In this document: positions 15,451 to 24,343 of the stretch, in pieces
Numbering within the stretch: the stretch's first letter is position 1
Layout: each line of letters begins with the position of its first letter
Origin: Amycolatopsis nigrescens CSC17Ta-90
GTDB lineage: Bacteria; Actinomycetota; Actinomycetes; Mycobacteriales; Pseudonocardiaceae
Length of the DNA: 64,000 nucleotides
Direction: 5' to 3'
Assembly: GCF_000384315.1 (NCBI RefSeq)
Contig: NZ_ARVW01000001.1
Span: 1,435,746-1,499,745, forward strand
Position numbers and translations under genes: made by a program
Notes under the pieces: generated by a model
Databases searched by the model: none
Told to the model about the DNA's origin: nothing
The model's input: the letters and a program-made list of their open reading frames with translations, nothing else

Positions 15451-17157
15451 TCATGGGGCGATGCCCACCTGGAAATAACTCGGGTACGCGGGGAACTCGC
15501 CGACGAAGAACCCGGCCACCTTCGAGCCGCGCAGGAACGAGTTGCGCGCGTAGACCAGCGGCACCACCGGCGACTCCGCCATGATCCGCTGGTCCAGCGC
15601 GGCCCATTTCCGCCCGGCCTCGGCCGGGTCGGCGACGCTCTGCGCCTCCTCGATCAACCGGTCGGTCTCCGGGTCGGCGTACCGGCTCAGGTTGTGCCGC
15701 CCGCCGCCGACCTCCGAAGACCCGAACAACGGCTGGATACTGGTGTTGGCGCTGGGAAAGTCGGCCTGCCAGAGATCCAGGGTCAGGTCGAACTTCGCCT
15801 CCGCGCCGGTGGTGTCCGCCTTGAGCGCGGCGCTGTCCAGGGTCCGCACGGTGCTCTGAATACCTGCCCTGGCCAGCCCGGCCTGCACGGCCTGCGCCTT
15901 CTCCGGGAAGTTGCCGCTGGTGCCCACCACGAAGTCGAGCCCGGTCAGCCCGTTCGGGTAGCCCGCCTCGGCCAGCAGCCGCTTGGCCAGTTCCGGGTCA
16001 CCGGACGGCGGCGCCGGGTAGAGGTCGAACGCCTCGCGGCCGGGCAGCCCCGGCACGATCAGCGTGCTCGCCGGGTCGCCGGCGAGACGGGCGTTGCCGG
16101 CGCTGGCCACCTGGAAGGCGCTCTTGTCCACCGCGTACTGGAAAGCCTTGCGCACCTTGGGATCGGCCAGCGGGCCGCGGCGGGTGTTCAGCGCCAGATA
16201 GGCCAGTGCACCGGACGGCGAGGTGACCAGCCGCTGCTGCGCGGCAGGGTTTCCCTGCAGCTGGGCCAGCTGCGCCGGGCTCACCAGTGAGAAACCGACG
16301 GCACGCTGGTCCTCCCCGGCGTCCGCGACGAGCCGCTGCGCGACGGTCCCGGTGTCCTGGCCGAGCTGGAACACGATCTCGTCCGGCAGCGCCGCCCGCA
16401 CCGAGTCGGTTTTCTTGTCCCAGAACGGGTTCCGGCTCAGTGTGATACCGACTCCCTTCTGGTAGGCGGAAACCTGATATGGCCCGGACGCGATCGGACG
16501 CTCGCTGTAGGCTGGCTCGGTGCCCTTTCCCTTGGGCACCGGGGAGAACGCGGGCGTACTCACCACCCAGGGCCAGTCGTTGTACGGGCGGTTCAGCCGG
16601 AACACGATGGTCTTCTCGTCCGGGGTCTGCACCGAGTCAAGGCCCTTGCCCTCGAACGGGCCCTGGTAGCCGTCCGCGCCGGCCAGCAAGGTCTTGTGGT
16701 AGTTCAGCCCGCCGGCGAACGCGGGTGCGAACGACCGCTCGATCCCGTATTTCAGGTCGGCCGCGGTGATCGGCGTACCGTCGGCGAACTTCAGCCCGTC
16801 CTTGAGCGTGTACGTCCAGGTTCTGCCGTTCTCGGTGGGCCTGCCGGTGTCGGTGGCCAGGTCCGGGACCGCCTTGGTCGGCTGGCCCTGCCGGACGTCC
16901 CAGGAGGTCAGCCGCCGGTGCACCAGTGAGAACACCGCGACCCCGTGGCTCTGGCTCTTGGCAGGGTCGAAGGGCTGCGTGGCGGTGTCGGTGAGAATGG
17001 TGACCCGGCCACCGGCGGTGGCGGCGCCCGGCTGTTCCTGCGGCGCTGTGCCGGTGGCGCAGCCGGCGAGCATGACCGCGCCCGCCAGCACGGCGGTGGC
17101 CCCCATCGATCGGGTGCGGGTGTCCCGCAAGATTCTGAGGAACCGTCTTCTCTGCAC
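15451..17157 (-). CDS. ABC transporter substrate-binding lipoprotein (family 5, peptide type)
   Basis: A 568-residue family 5 solute-binding protein. The GTG start at 17157 has AAGGAG 7 nt upstream; a longer ORF upstream is rejected. The N-terminus RRRFLRIL with a hydrophobic stretch ends in a lipobox AGC (AVMLAGCAT), so it is anchored outside the membrane. The body has the usual features: YGIERSFAP, IVFRLNRPYNDWP, GTGPY-like ASGPYQV, VRKAFQYAVDK, AGYPNG. It delivers ligand to the DppB/DppC-like permeases encoded upstream. Expression is likely under the SARP regulator, judged from the box at 19348-19369. Confidence 0.92.
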   Translation of the reverse strand: MQRRRFLRILRDTRTRSMGATAVLAGAVMLAGCATGTAPQEQPGAATAGGRVTILTDTATQPFDPAKSQSHGVAVFSLVHRRLTSWDVRQGQPTKAVPDLATDTGRPTENGRTWTYTLKDGLKFADGTPITAADLKYGIERSFAPAFAGGLNYHKTLLAGADGYQGPFEGKGLDSVQTPDEKTIVFRLNRPYNDWPWVVSTPAFSPVPKGKGTEPAYSERPIASGPYQVSAYQKGVGITLSRNPFWDKKTDSVRAALPDEIVFQLGQDTGTVAQRLVADAGEDQRAVGFSLVSPAQLAQLQGNPAAQQRLVTSPSGALAYLALNTRRGPLADPKVRKAFQYAVDKSAFQVASAGNARLAGDPASTLIVPGLPGREAFDLYPAPPSGDPELAKRLLAEAGYPNGLTGLDFVVGTSGNFPEKAQAVQAGLARAGIQSTVRTLDSAALKADTTGAEAKFDLTLDLWQADFPSANTSIQPLFGSSEVGGGRHNLSRYADPETDRLIEEAQSVADPAEAGRKWAALDQRIMAESPVVPLVYARNSFLRGSKVAGFFVGEFPAYPSYFQVGIAP

Positions 17158-17198
17158 TGCCTTCTCCTTTGCGTCGGTTCGAACATGGGTGCCGCACG

Positions 17199-18197
17199 TC
17201 AGGTCAGGCGGGCGCGCGGGTCGAGCGCGCCGTAACACAGGTCGACGAGCAGGTTGGCCGAGACGACCAGCAGCGCCGCGAACAAGGTGCAGCCCAGCAG
17301 CACCGGCAGGTCCTGCTGCTGCACCGCGTCGATCAGCAGCCCGCCGAGGCCGGGCATGCCGAACACCCGCTCGGTGATCACCACTCCGCCCAGCAGTCCG
17401 CCGAGGTCAGTGCCGAACCGGGTGAGCACCGGCAGCGAAACGTTGCGCAGCGCGTGCTTGCCGATCACCTTGCGCTCCGGCAGGCCCTTCGCCCGCGCGG
17501 TGCGGATGTAGTCCTCTCCCAGCGTTTCCAGCAGCTGCGACCTGGTGAGCCTGGCGTAGAAGCCGGCGTACACGAAGGTCAGCACCAGCCACGGCAGGAT
17601 CAGGTGCGCCGCCCATTCCGCCGGGTTCCGCGCGAACGGCACGTACCCGCCGACCGGAAGAACGCCAAGGGTGAAACCGAAGAGCAGGATGGCGAGCAGA
17701 CCGGCCAGGAAGATCGGGGTGGACATCCCGGCCACCGCGCCGATCGTGGTCAGCCGGTCCCACGGACCGCCCCGGCGCAGCGCGGCGAACACCCCGGCCG
17801 TGACACCGGCGACCAGCCAGCACACCGCGGCGCCCAGCACGAGCGAGAAGGTGACCGGCAGCCGCTGCCCGATCAGCTCGATCACCTCGGCGTTCTGCTG
17901 GAACGAGTAGCCGAAGCACGGCGCCGGGCACTGGATCGCGGTGACCCCGGTGCCGAAGCTGCGCCCGGCCACCAACCCGCCGAGGAAGTCCAGGAACTGC
18001 CGCCACCACGGCTGGTCGAAACCCATGAACGCCTTGGCAGCGGCCAGGTTCTCCGGGGTGCACGGGCGGCCGCAGGCCAACTGCGCCGGGTCCGACGGCA
18101 CCAGGTAGAACACCACGTAGGTGCAGAAGGTGAGCACCAGCAGCACGGCGGCGAGGCCGGCCAGCCGCAGGCCGAGAAACCGCAGGATCCGCGTCAT
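17199..18197 (-). CDS. ABC transporter permease, DppB-like
   Basis: A 332-residue inner-membrane permease with an N-terminal signal anchor (LAGLAAVLLVLTFCTYVVFYLVP), about six membrane segments and the EAA-type loop ARAKGLPERKVIGKHALRN. It forms the channel with the DppC-like protein. Its ATG overlaps the TGA of the preceding permease gene (ATGA). An unusual Cys-containing periplasmic insert (ACGRPCTPEN, CPAPCFG) lies between the first and second membrane segments. Confidence 0.93.
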   Translation of the reverse strand: MTRILRFLGLRLAGLAAVLLVLTFCTYVVFYLVPSDPAQLACGRPCTPENLAAAKAFMGFDQPWWRQFLDFLGGLVAGRSFGTGVTAIQCPAPCFGYSFQQNAEVIELIGQRLPVTFSLVLGAAVCWLVAGVTAGVFAALRRGGPWDRLTTIGAVAGMSTPIFLAGLLAILLFGFTLGVLPVGGYVPFARNPAEWAAHLILPWLVLTFVYAGFYARLTRSQLLETLGEDYIRTARAKGLPERKVIGKHALRNVSLPVLTRFGTDLGGLLGGVVITERVFGMPGLGGLLIDAVQQQDLPVLLGCTLFAALLVVSANLLVDLCYGALDPRARLT

Positions 18198-19123
18198 CGG
18201 CCCACCCCGGCCTTCGGGTCCAGCGCGTCCCGCAGCCCGTCCCCGAGCACGTTGAACGCCAAGGCAGCCAGGAACAGCACGAGCCCGGGGAAGATCAGGA
18301 ACATCGGGTCACCGCGCACCCAGCCGATCGCGTCCCCGATGGTGCGGCCGAGGCTCGGCGCGGGCGGCGGGATGCCCACCCCGAGAAAGGAGAGCGCGGC
18401 TTCCAGCGCGATCATCCCCGGCACCGAGATGGTGGCCACCACCAGGATCGGCGCCCACAGGCCGGGCAGCAGCTCGAACCGGAAGACGTGCCACGGGCCG
18501 GCCCCGAACGCACGGGCCGCGGCGACGAAGTCCCGTCTTTTCAGGGTGAGCGTCTGCGCGCGCACGATCCGCGCCACCGACGGCCAGCCGAAGAACCCGA
18601 TCACCAGTACCAGCAGCAGCGGCCGCGGCACGCTCGCCGGCACCACGGCACCGAGCGCGATCATGAACACCAGGTGCGGAAAACTCAGCAGCACATCGGC
18701 GATCCAGGTGACCACCCGGTCGAACCAGCCGCCGAGATAGCCGGCACCGGCCCCGAGCAGCACGCCCAGCAGCACCGAGACGACGATGGCGGCCAGCGCG
18801 AGCAACAACGACGTGCGCATGCCGTACACCACGATGGCGAACAGGTCGCGTCCGGTCAGCGGCTCGACACCCATCCAGTGCGCGCCGCCGACCCCGCCGA
18901 GCGGCCCGGCGGGCAGGCCGGTCTCCGGATCGAGCGCGGAAAGCCGGTAGGAATAGGGATCCTGGCCTTCGATGGCGGTGAGCAGGTCCGCGGTGAGCGC
19001 GACGAGCCCGAGCAGCAGGACCGTGCCCGCGCCGGCGGCGGCCGCCTTGTCGGTGCGCAGCATGCGGCGGACCGCGGCCGGTACCGAGCCGGCCCGCCCG
19101 CCGGTGTCAACCGGGTCGGACAC
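18194..19123 (-). CDS. ABC transporter permease, DppC-like
   Basis: A 309-residue permease and first gene of the four-gene transporter operon. It has about six membrane segments and the EAA loop AARAFGAGPWHVFRFELLP. The GTG at 19123 (VSDPVDTGG) is chosen because upstream residues show no homology; the RBS (AGGG) is weak. The long leader between 19124 and the SARP gene contains a dyad (19165-19186) and a SARP-type box (19348-19369). Confidence 0.9.
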   Translation of the reverse strand: MSDPVDTGGRAGSVPAAVRRMLRTDKAAAAGAGTVLLLGLVALTADLLTAIEGQDPYSYRLSALDPETGLPAGPLGGVGGAHWMGVEPLTGRDLFAIVVYGMRTSLLLALAAIVVSVLLGVLLGAGAGYLGGWFDRVVTWIADVLLSFPHLVFMIALGAVVPASVPRPLLLVLVIGFFGWPSVARIVRAQTLTLKRRDFVAAARAFGAGPWHVFRFELLPGLWAPILVVATISVPGMIALEAALSFLGVGIPPPAPSLGRTIGDAIGWVRGDPMFLIFPGLVLFLAALAFNVLGDGLRDALDPKAGVGR

Positions 19124-19164
19124 TGTTCGCCCTGCGGGCCGGTCGCCGATGCGGCATTCTTGTC

Positions 19165-19186
19165 CAGGATCTGGAAGACGATCCTG
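19165..19186. promoter_or_regulatory. CAGGATC-N8-GATCCTG dyad in leader of transporter operon
   Basis: Perfect 7-bp inverted arms with an 8-nt spacer, ~42 nt before the DppC start codon. It could be an operator or a leader hairpin. Nothing links it to a known regulator. Confidence 0.35.
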
Positions 19187-19347
19187 TCGAAAAAACGGAC
19201 GAGGGCACAGCGAGCACCGGCATTTCAACCTCCCCAGGACGTTCTTAGCACTCCTCGCGGTGCCGGCGGCCGGAATCCGCGGATCGGGTTGAAAGATATT
19301 GCGGAACTCGCCGCCACACGTCCAACTAGAACGGATCTACCTGCGGA

Positions 19348-19369
19348 TTCAAGGTTTTCCCAAGGCGGC
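19348..19369. promoter_or_regulatory. SARP-type direct repeat upstream of ABC transporter operon
   Basis: TTCAAGG at 19348 and CCCAAGG at 19359 are heptamers exactly 11 bp apart, one helical turn, as in SARP/AfsR binding sites. The whole block, starting GCGGATTCAAGGTT, recurs upstream of the SARP gene itself at 22283. It lies 225-246 nt before the first transporter gene and just past the end of the SARP gene. Confidence 0.6.
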
Positions 19370-19387
19370 TAGGGCAAAGTCAGTAGT

Positions 19388-19431
19388 GCGGCGGCCTGGT
19401 AGGGGAGGTCCAGAGGGGGACGGGCCGCCGC
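19388..19431 (-). terminator. GC-rich inverted repeat after the SARP gene
   Basis: GCGGCGGCC at 19388-19396 pairs perfectly with GGCCGCCGC at 19423-19431, eight bases beyond the SARP stop codon. There is no U-tract, so this is a likely but unproven terminator. Confidence 0.45.
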
Positions 19432-19438
19432 GCTAACT

Positions 19439-22231
19439 TCAGATGCCTGCACCAGGGGGGTCGGGCTGCTGATCAAGGGTGCTCAGCAGATCCCGCAACC
19501 GCCGCTGCGGCTCCTGGGTCCGGTGCTGGGTCTGATAGAGGTCGAGCGCCTGCCCCCATGCCTGCCTGGCCTGTTCGACATGGCCCAGCGCGACCTGCGT
19601 TTCGCCGAGATGGGTCAGCACGATGGCCTGTCCGACGATGTTGCCCGCCTCCCGGAACAGCACCAGCGCGTCACCGAGATAGCCCAGCGCCTCGGCGTGC
19701 TCACCGGTGTGGTGCGCGATGTGCCCCAGGCTGTCCAGGGTCGCCGCCTCCGCCTGCCCGTTCGGATGTTCCCGGTTCAGCTCGAGCGCGCGTTCGCAGT
19801 ATCTTCGCGCGCTCTGGTAGTTCCCGAGCTGGGCGTCGTGCCAGCCCATCGCGTTGAGCAGGTCCGCCTCGGCCGACGGGTCACCGAGATCCTGGAACAG
19901 CCGCAGCGCGCGGTTGATGTGCCGCGCCCGCAGCTCCTCGTCGCCCTGGTGCGCCCATGCGACCGCGAGATAGCGGTGCGCGGTGGCCTGTGCGCGGACG
20001 TTCCCGATCTGCTCGGCCAGTGCGAGCGACCGCCGCAGATGCTCGAGTGCTTCGACGGGCCGGCCCGCCCGCTGGCAGGCACTGCCGAGATACCGATGCG
20101 CCAGCGCGCACACCACCGGGTCCCCGATCCGCTCGGCGGCTTCGAGCCCGGCCTGCCACATCGTCAGATCATCGAGCCGGTGCCCGCGCCACAGGTGGAA
20201 GGTGGACATCACCCAGGCCAGCTGCCACACCTTGGCGTGCCAGCCGTGCTCGGCGGCCAGCTGCTGCTGGGCGAGCAAGCAGCCGTGTTCGGTGTCGAAC
20301 CAGACCCGCGCGGCCGCCCGCTCGGTCAGCGGGAACGGCGCGCAGCCGGGCGCCGGGCGGGCCAGCTCGATCGGCTGGGCGTGCGGGTTCATCAGCCGCT
20401 CCCCCGCGTAGGCGGTGTGCAGGTAGTAGTCCACCACCCTGGCCAGCGCGGCCTCCTGCTCCGCTTCGGACTCGATCTCACGGCCGATGTTCTTCGCGTG
20501 CTCGCGCAGCAGATCGTGGAACTGGTACCGGCCGGACACCGGCTCCTGGAGCAGGTGCACGTCGACCAGGTCCTGCAACAGGTCTTCGGCCACGTACACG
20601 TCGACGTCGGCGAGGGCGGCCGCCGCGCAGGGGTCGATGTCCGGCCCTCGATGCAGGCCGAGCAGCCGGAACAGGCGCTGCTGCCCGGCGGACAGATGCT
20701 TGTAGGACAGGGTGAACGCGGCGGCGACGCTGCGGTCTCCGGCGGCCAGCTCGGCCAGCCGCCGCTGGCCCTTGCGCAATCGGTCGGCCAGCCGCCGCAC
20801 CGTCCAGGACGGGCGGGTGCGCAGCCGGCTGGCCGCGATCCGGATCGCCAGCGGCAGCCGCCCGCAGAGCTCCACGGCCTCCGCCACCACCCCGGGTTCC
20901 GCGTCCGCGCGCTCGGCGCCGACGATCCCGGTGAACAGCGCCACGGCGTCCACACTGGACAGCACGTCCAGCGAGACGACGCAGGAAGCCTCCAGGTCTA
21001 CCAGCCGCCGTCGGCTGGTGATCAGCGTCAGGCAGTTCGCCGTACCCGGCAGCAGCGCACGCACCTGCGCCGCGTCCGCCACGTTGTCCAGCACGACCAG
21101 AGCCGCGCGGTCGGCGAGTTTCGCCCGCCACAGCGCCGATCGTGCCTCCAACTCGTCCGGGATCTGGCTGTCGGGCACACCGATCGCGTCCAGCAGGGTG
21201 CCCAGCGCGGCCAGCGGGTCGGTGGGGCGCTGCTCGTCGGCCTGCCCGTGCAGGGTGATGAACAGCTGCGCGTCGGGGTAGCGGCCGGCCAGCAGGCGGG
21301 CCGCGTGCACGGCCAGCGTGGTCTTGCCGACCCCGGCCATCCCGTCGATGGACACCGTCATCGCCGAACCACCCGTCCCCGCGGCGACCGCGGCAAGCAA
21401 CCGATCCACCTCGGCTCCCCGGCCGGTGAAGTCGCCGATGTCGCCGGGAAGATCGTTCCGCCCGGTCGGCCCCCTGGTCGCCGGCGTGGCCAGATCTTCG
21501 TCCCCGCGCAGGATCCGCTGATGCAGCCCGGTGAGCTCCGGCCCCGGGTCGATGCCGAGCTCTCCGGCGAGCCGTCGCCGGGTGGATCGGAAGACCTCCA
21601 GCGCGTCGGCCTGCCGCCCGCAGCGGTACAGCGCGAGCATCAGCTGCCCGGCGAGGCGTTCGTCCAGCGGGTGCGCTTCGGCGCTGGCCGACAACCCGGA
21701 CAGCAAGTCGGTGTGCCGGCCGAATTTGAGTTCGAGGTCGTTGCGGTCCAGCTCGGCGGCCAGCCGTTCCCGTTCCAGGGTGCCGCGGACCCCGCTCAGC
21801 CACGGGCTGTCCAGGCCGGCGAAGGCCTCGCCGCGCCACAGCCGGAGCGCCTGCCCGAACAGGTCGAGCGCGCGGTGCTCGTCCCCGCCGTCCCTGGCTT
21901 GGGCGACCAGCCGGTGAAACCGGTGCAGATCCACCGCTTCCGGCTCGATGACGAGCACGTATCCGCCGGAACGGCGGATGATTCCCACTCCTTCGGCGGA
22001 TTCCAGAACCTGCCGCAGCCGGGAAAGGTAGCTGTACAACGTGCCACGGGCACGATGCGGCAGCCGGTCACCCCAGATCCGTTCGAGCAGTTGATCAGCC
22101 GAGACCGGCTTGTTGGCCTCGATCAGTAGCGACACCAGCACACAGCGTTGACGTGCGTGGCCGAGGTCCATCGGCCGGTCACCCACCCGTGCCTCGATGT
22201 CGCCTAGTACGCGGAACTCGACAGCCGTCAC
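19439..22231 (-). CDS. SARP/AfsR-family transcriptional regulator (HTH-BTAD-NB-ARC-TPR)
   Basis: A 930-residue large SARP. Residues 1-95 are an OmpR-type winged helix (VEFRVLGDIEARVGDRPMDL, YLSRLRQVLE); ~100-245 the BTAD domain (ALDLFGQALRLWRGEAFAGL). The NB-ARC ATPase starts near 275 with Walker A DGMAGVGKTTLA and later VLDNVADAAQVRALLPG. C-terminal TPRs run from ~690 to 920 (GDPVVCALAHRYLGSACQRAGR, LLNAMGWHDAQLGNYQSARRY). Such regulators activate secondary-metabolite or adjacent genes. Repeat pairs of SARP type precede both this gene and the ABC transporter operon, implying autoregulation and transporter control. Confidence 0.93.
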   Translation of the reverse strand: MTAVEFRVLGDIEARVGDRPMDLGHARQRCVLVSLLIEANKPVSADQLLERIWGDRLPHRARGTLYSYLSRLRQVLESAEGVGIIRRSGGYVLVIEPEAVDLHRFHRLVAQARDGGDEHRALDLFGQALRLWRGEAFAGLDSPWLSGVRGTLERERLAAELDRNDLELKFGRHTDLLSGLSASAEAHPLDERLAGQLMLALYRCGRQADALEVFRSTRRRLAGELGIDPGPELTGLHQRILRGDEDLATPATRGPTGRNDLPGDIGDFTGRGAEVDRLLAAVAAGTGGSAMTVSIDGMAGVGKTTLAVHAARLLAGRYPDAQLFITLHGQADEQRPTDPLAALGTLLDAIGVPDSQIPDELEARSALWRAKLADRAALVVLDNVADAAQVRALLPGTANCLTLITSRRRLVDLEASCVVSLDVLSSVDAVALFTGIVGAERADAEPGVVAEAVELCGRLPLAIRIAASRLRTRPSWTVRRLADRLRKGQRRLAELAAGDRSVAAAFTLSYKHLSAGQQRLFRLLGLHRGPDIDPCAAAALADVDVYVAEDLLQDLVDVHLLQEPVSGRYQFHDLLREHAKNIGREIESEAEQEAALARVVDYYLHTAYAGERLMNPHAQPIELARPAPGCAPFPLTERAAARVWFDTEHGCLLAQQQLAAEHGWHAKVWQLAWVMSTFHLWRGHRLDDLTMWQAGLEAAERIGDPVVCALAHRYLGSACQRAGRPVEALEHLRRSLALAEQIGNVRAQATAHRYLAVAWAHQGDEELRARHINRALRLFQDLGDPSAEADLLNAMGWHDAQLGNYQSARRYCERALELNREHPNGQAEAATLDSLGHIAHHTGEHAEALGYLGDALVLFREAGNIVGQAIVLTHLGETQVALGHVEQARQAWGQALDLYQTQHRTQEPQRRLRDLLSTLDQQPDPPGAGI

Positions 22232-22287
22232 GGCTTCCTCGTGGGTACAGGGGTCACTTGCCCTGATTAGTGTATTCCACCAGCGGA

Positions 22288-22320
22288 TTCAAGGTTCGTC
22301 CAAGGTTTGCCCACGATTGG
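22288..22320. promoter_or_regulatory. SARP-type direct repeats upstream of the SARP gene
   Basis: TTCAAGGTTCG (22288) and TCCAAGGTTTG (22299) are consecutive 11-bp units; a weaker third unit CCCACGATTGG (22310) may follow. The 5' part GCGGATTCAAGGTT is identical to that at 19343. It lies ~57-90 nt before the SARP start and ~300 nt before the divergent zinc-ribbon gene. The remaining part of the 387-nt gap (22232-22618) shows no other clear signal. Confidence 0.6.
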
Positions 22321-22618
22321 GCGTGCAGCATGGTCGCGCGGGCGTCCGGCCGCAGGGGGGCCGGGCCGGGCACCCACTCTGGAATGTCGATCTTGCGGCA
22401 GACTCCGGTTCCACGGCGGACCGTTCGCCCGCCCGGCCTCTCACCACGACGTCAAAGCCGGCGACCAAGGGGGGAACAGGCAGGCCGGAACGAATTCGGC
22501 TCCGACGTCGTCCAACGAACCACTAAGCGGCTTCACCTAGATGCCGCGTACCGATGGGCTTTGGGGCCCCGTCGGAATTCAGTACCACACCACGACCTGT
22601 GAAAGCGAAGGCAAACAA

Positions 22619-23149
22619 ATGCAAAACCAGATTGAGTTGACCCTTGCCATCGTCGCCAGTGAGACCGGTGACGTACTGCACCAGTTCATCGACGCTCCGC
22701 GCGACGTGGAACAACAGGACCCGGAGGCGAAGGTGCACCTCGGCGGTCCCGATTCCGAGGTCATCGCCAGGGCGGGGCTCACCGCACTTTACGAGCCCGC
22801 GGTCGGCGAGCACGACAAGCCAGCGGATCTGTGCGCGGACTGCGAGATGTGGGTCCCGTACTGCGCTCACTGCGGCACCGTGCTGCTGCGCCCGGACGCC
22901 AACCCGGAAGCGCCGTACCCGTACCCGCCCAACGCGATCGGCACCAACCTCCAGGAAGTGTGGTGCAAGCAGCACCCGCGCCCGGACCGGCGCCGCCCGC
23001 ACGCGGCCGTCTACCGGATTCTCAACTTCAAGACCAAGCGCGTCATGGAACCGGGCCCCGCACTCGCCGCTGAACGCGCCAAGGATCACGCGGTGGCGTC
23101 GTGCACTTACCCGGACTGCCAGGCACCCATGCCGTCCGCTGCTCGATAA
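22619..23149 (+). CDS. small zinc-ribbon-like protein of unknown function
   Basis: A 176-residue protein not assigned to a family. It contains CADCEMWVPYCAHCG (two CxxC pairs, about residues 73-88), a likely zinc ribbon, and further Cys at CKQH and SCTYPDC that could form a second site. Pro-rich and basic stretches follow (PYPYPPN, HPRPDRRRPHAAVYR). The ATG at 22619 with GCGAAGG upstream is preferred; an ORF start 26 codons earlier lacks an RBS. It is divergent from the SARP gene, downstream of the SARP box, and followed by a strong hairpin, so it is a single-gene unit. A nucleic-acid or protein-binding role is only a guess. Confidence 0.6.
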   Translation: MQNQIELTLAIVASETGDVLHQFIDAPRDVEQQDPEAKVHLGGPDSEVIARAGLTALYEPAVGEHDKPADLCADCEMWVPYCAHCGTVLLRPDANPEAPYPYPPNAIGTNLQEVWCKQHPRPDRRRPHAAVYRILNFKTKRVMEPGPALAAERAKDHAVASCTYPDCQAPMPSAAR

Positions 23150-23176
23150 TCCGGCACGCACGCATGAATGAACTGA

Positions 23177-23245
23177 AAAGGACGCCTTCAGTGCTCGTTT
23201 CGCTGCCCATTTGGCTGCTCGTTTCGCGCACCGAAGGCGTCCTTT
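23177..23245. terminator. long hairpin terminator with 33-nt loop
   Basis: AAAGGACGCCTTCAGTGC (23177-23194) pairs with GCACCGAAGGCGTCCTTT (23228-23245): 17 of 18 positions. It is followed by TGCTTTT and preceded by GAAAA, so it can act in both directions. The loop and stem edge carry a 12-bp direct repeat TGCTCGTTTCGC at 23192 and 23216. Confidence 0.75.
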
Positions 23246-23336
23246 GCTTTTAGCCTGCCGTTTCCGCATTCGCCGGTGAACACGAACGTGCGGCCCTGAG
23301 CCCGGGACCATCGGCGCCGCGTGTTCTGCTTGACCG

Positions 23337-24026
23337 GTGACCGAACCGACACCGGCGCTGCCCTGGCTGATCCGGACCTGGCAGGCGGGCTGGGGCGTGG
23401 CCAGGGGGCTCGCCCCAGCCGAAGAGGCACGGGGCGCACTGCACGTCCTGCACGGGCGGCCGTGGCGGCAACTCGAGCTGATCGCCCTGCACGCCGATGA
23501 CGATCCGGAATCCCTGCGGAGGCTCGCGCTGGAGGTGGCCGGCGCGACGGAACCCAACTGGCTGACCGTGCCGACCAACCGGACCGGCGACGCCAGGCCG
23601 ATCCTGGCGGGCGCCGGCCTGGAACTGTTCGAGGACACCGAATGGTTCATGAGCACCGACCTCCGGGCACACCCCGTGCACCACCCGCCCGAGCCCTACA
23701 CCAGCCGCACCACCGTCGACGGCCCGATCATCGAGACGGAGCTGTGGCACCCGTCCGGCACGCGGGCGGCACGCGGCACCATGGTCATGACCGGCCCCGG
23801 GAACACCGCCGCCGTCGCACACGACATCGAGACAGCGCCCGGACACCGTCGCCGCGGCCTGGCGAGCGCGCTCATGAGCATGCTCGCCCGCGAGGCCGTA
23901 GCGCAGGGCTCGGTCACGGGCCTGCTCGTCGCCAGTCCCGAGGGACAGCGGCTGTACTCGGCGCTGGGCTGGCAGGAACGCGCGACCGTGCTCGTGTCCA
24001 GGACCCGCGACGAGAGCAGCACCTGA
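23337..24026 (+). CDS. GNAT-family N-acetyltransferase
   Basis: A 229-residue protein. The C-terminal half holds the acetyl-CoA binding motif APGHRRRGLASALM (residues ~165-178) followed by GLLVASPEGQRLYSALGWQ, typical of GNAT. The N-terminal half looks like a degenerate second GNAT fold. The start is GTG at 23337. Stands alone after the hairpin; convergent with the MoaD gene. Substrate unknown. Confidence 0.82.
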   Translation: MTEPTPALPWLIRTWQAGWGVARGLAPAEEARGALHVLHGRPWRQLELIALHADDDPESLRRLALEVAGATEPNWLTVPTNRTGDARPILAGAGLELFEDTEWFMSTDLRAHPVHHPPEPYTSRTTVDGPIIETELWHPSGTRAARGTMVMTGPGNTAAVAHDIETAPGHRRRGLASALMSMLAREAVAQGSVTGLLVASPEGQRLYSALGWQERATVLVSRTRDESST

Positions 24027-24049
24027 CCCGGCTGGACCGACACCGACGG

Positions 24050-24334
24050 CTAACCGCCGGCGACCGAAGGAAGGACCTGGATCTCACCTCCCGGGGGCAC
24101 CGGGGTGTCGACGCCGGCCAGGCGGCGGCATTCCTCACCGTCGAGGTAGAAGTTGACGTACCGGCGCAGGCCGCCGCGTTCGTCCCGCAAGCGCCGCTCC
24201 AGCAACGGATAGCGCGCGGACAGCTCGTCCAGCACGGCACCGAGGGTGGCCGGCTCGCCGACCTCCACCGCCACCCGCCCATTACCATCCACAATGGACC
24301 GCAAGGTGCCCGGAACCAGCACCACGACCCGCAT
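24050..24334 (-). CDS. MoaD/ThiS-family ubiquitin-like sulfur-carrier protein
   Basis: A ~94-residue beta-grasp protein that ends in AGG; the terminal Gly-Gly is the site of adenylation or thiocarboxylation in MoaD/ThiS proteins. Body: VVVLVPGTLRSIV, TLGAVLDELSARYPLLERR, VNFYLDGEE. The ATG at 24334 has AGGTGG upstream; GTG codons 3 and 2 codons earlier are alternatives. It directly follows the BNR-repeat gene (stop 24344), so the two are cotranscribed. No MoaE or ThiG is nearby, so its acceptor is unclear. Confidence 0.8.
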   Translation of the reverse strand: MRVVVLVPGTLRSIVDGNGRVAVEVGEPATLGAVLDELSARYPLLERRLRDERGGLRRYVNFYLDGEECRRLAGVDTPVPPGGEIQVLPSVAGG

Positions 24335-24343
24335 CGCCACCAC

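Noticed and set aside
19523..22129. 868-codon plus-strand open frame
   Set aside because: It is the mirror of the SARP gene in a GC-rich coding region. Its protein is low in hydrophobic order and matches no family, while the minus strand has clear HTH, NB-ARC and TPR motifs.
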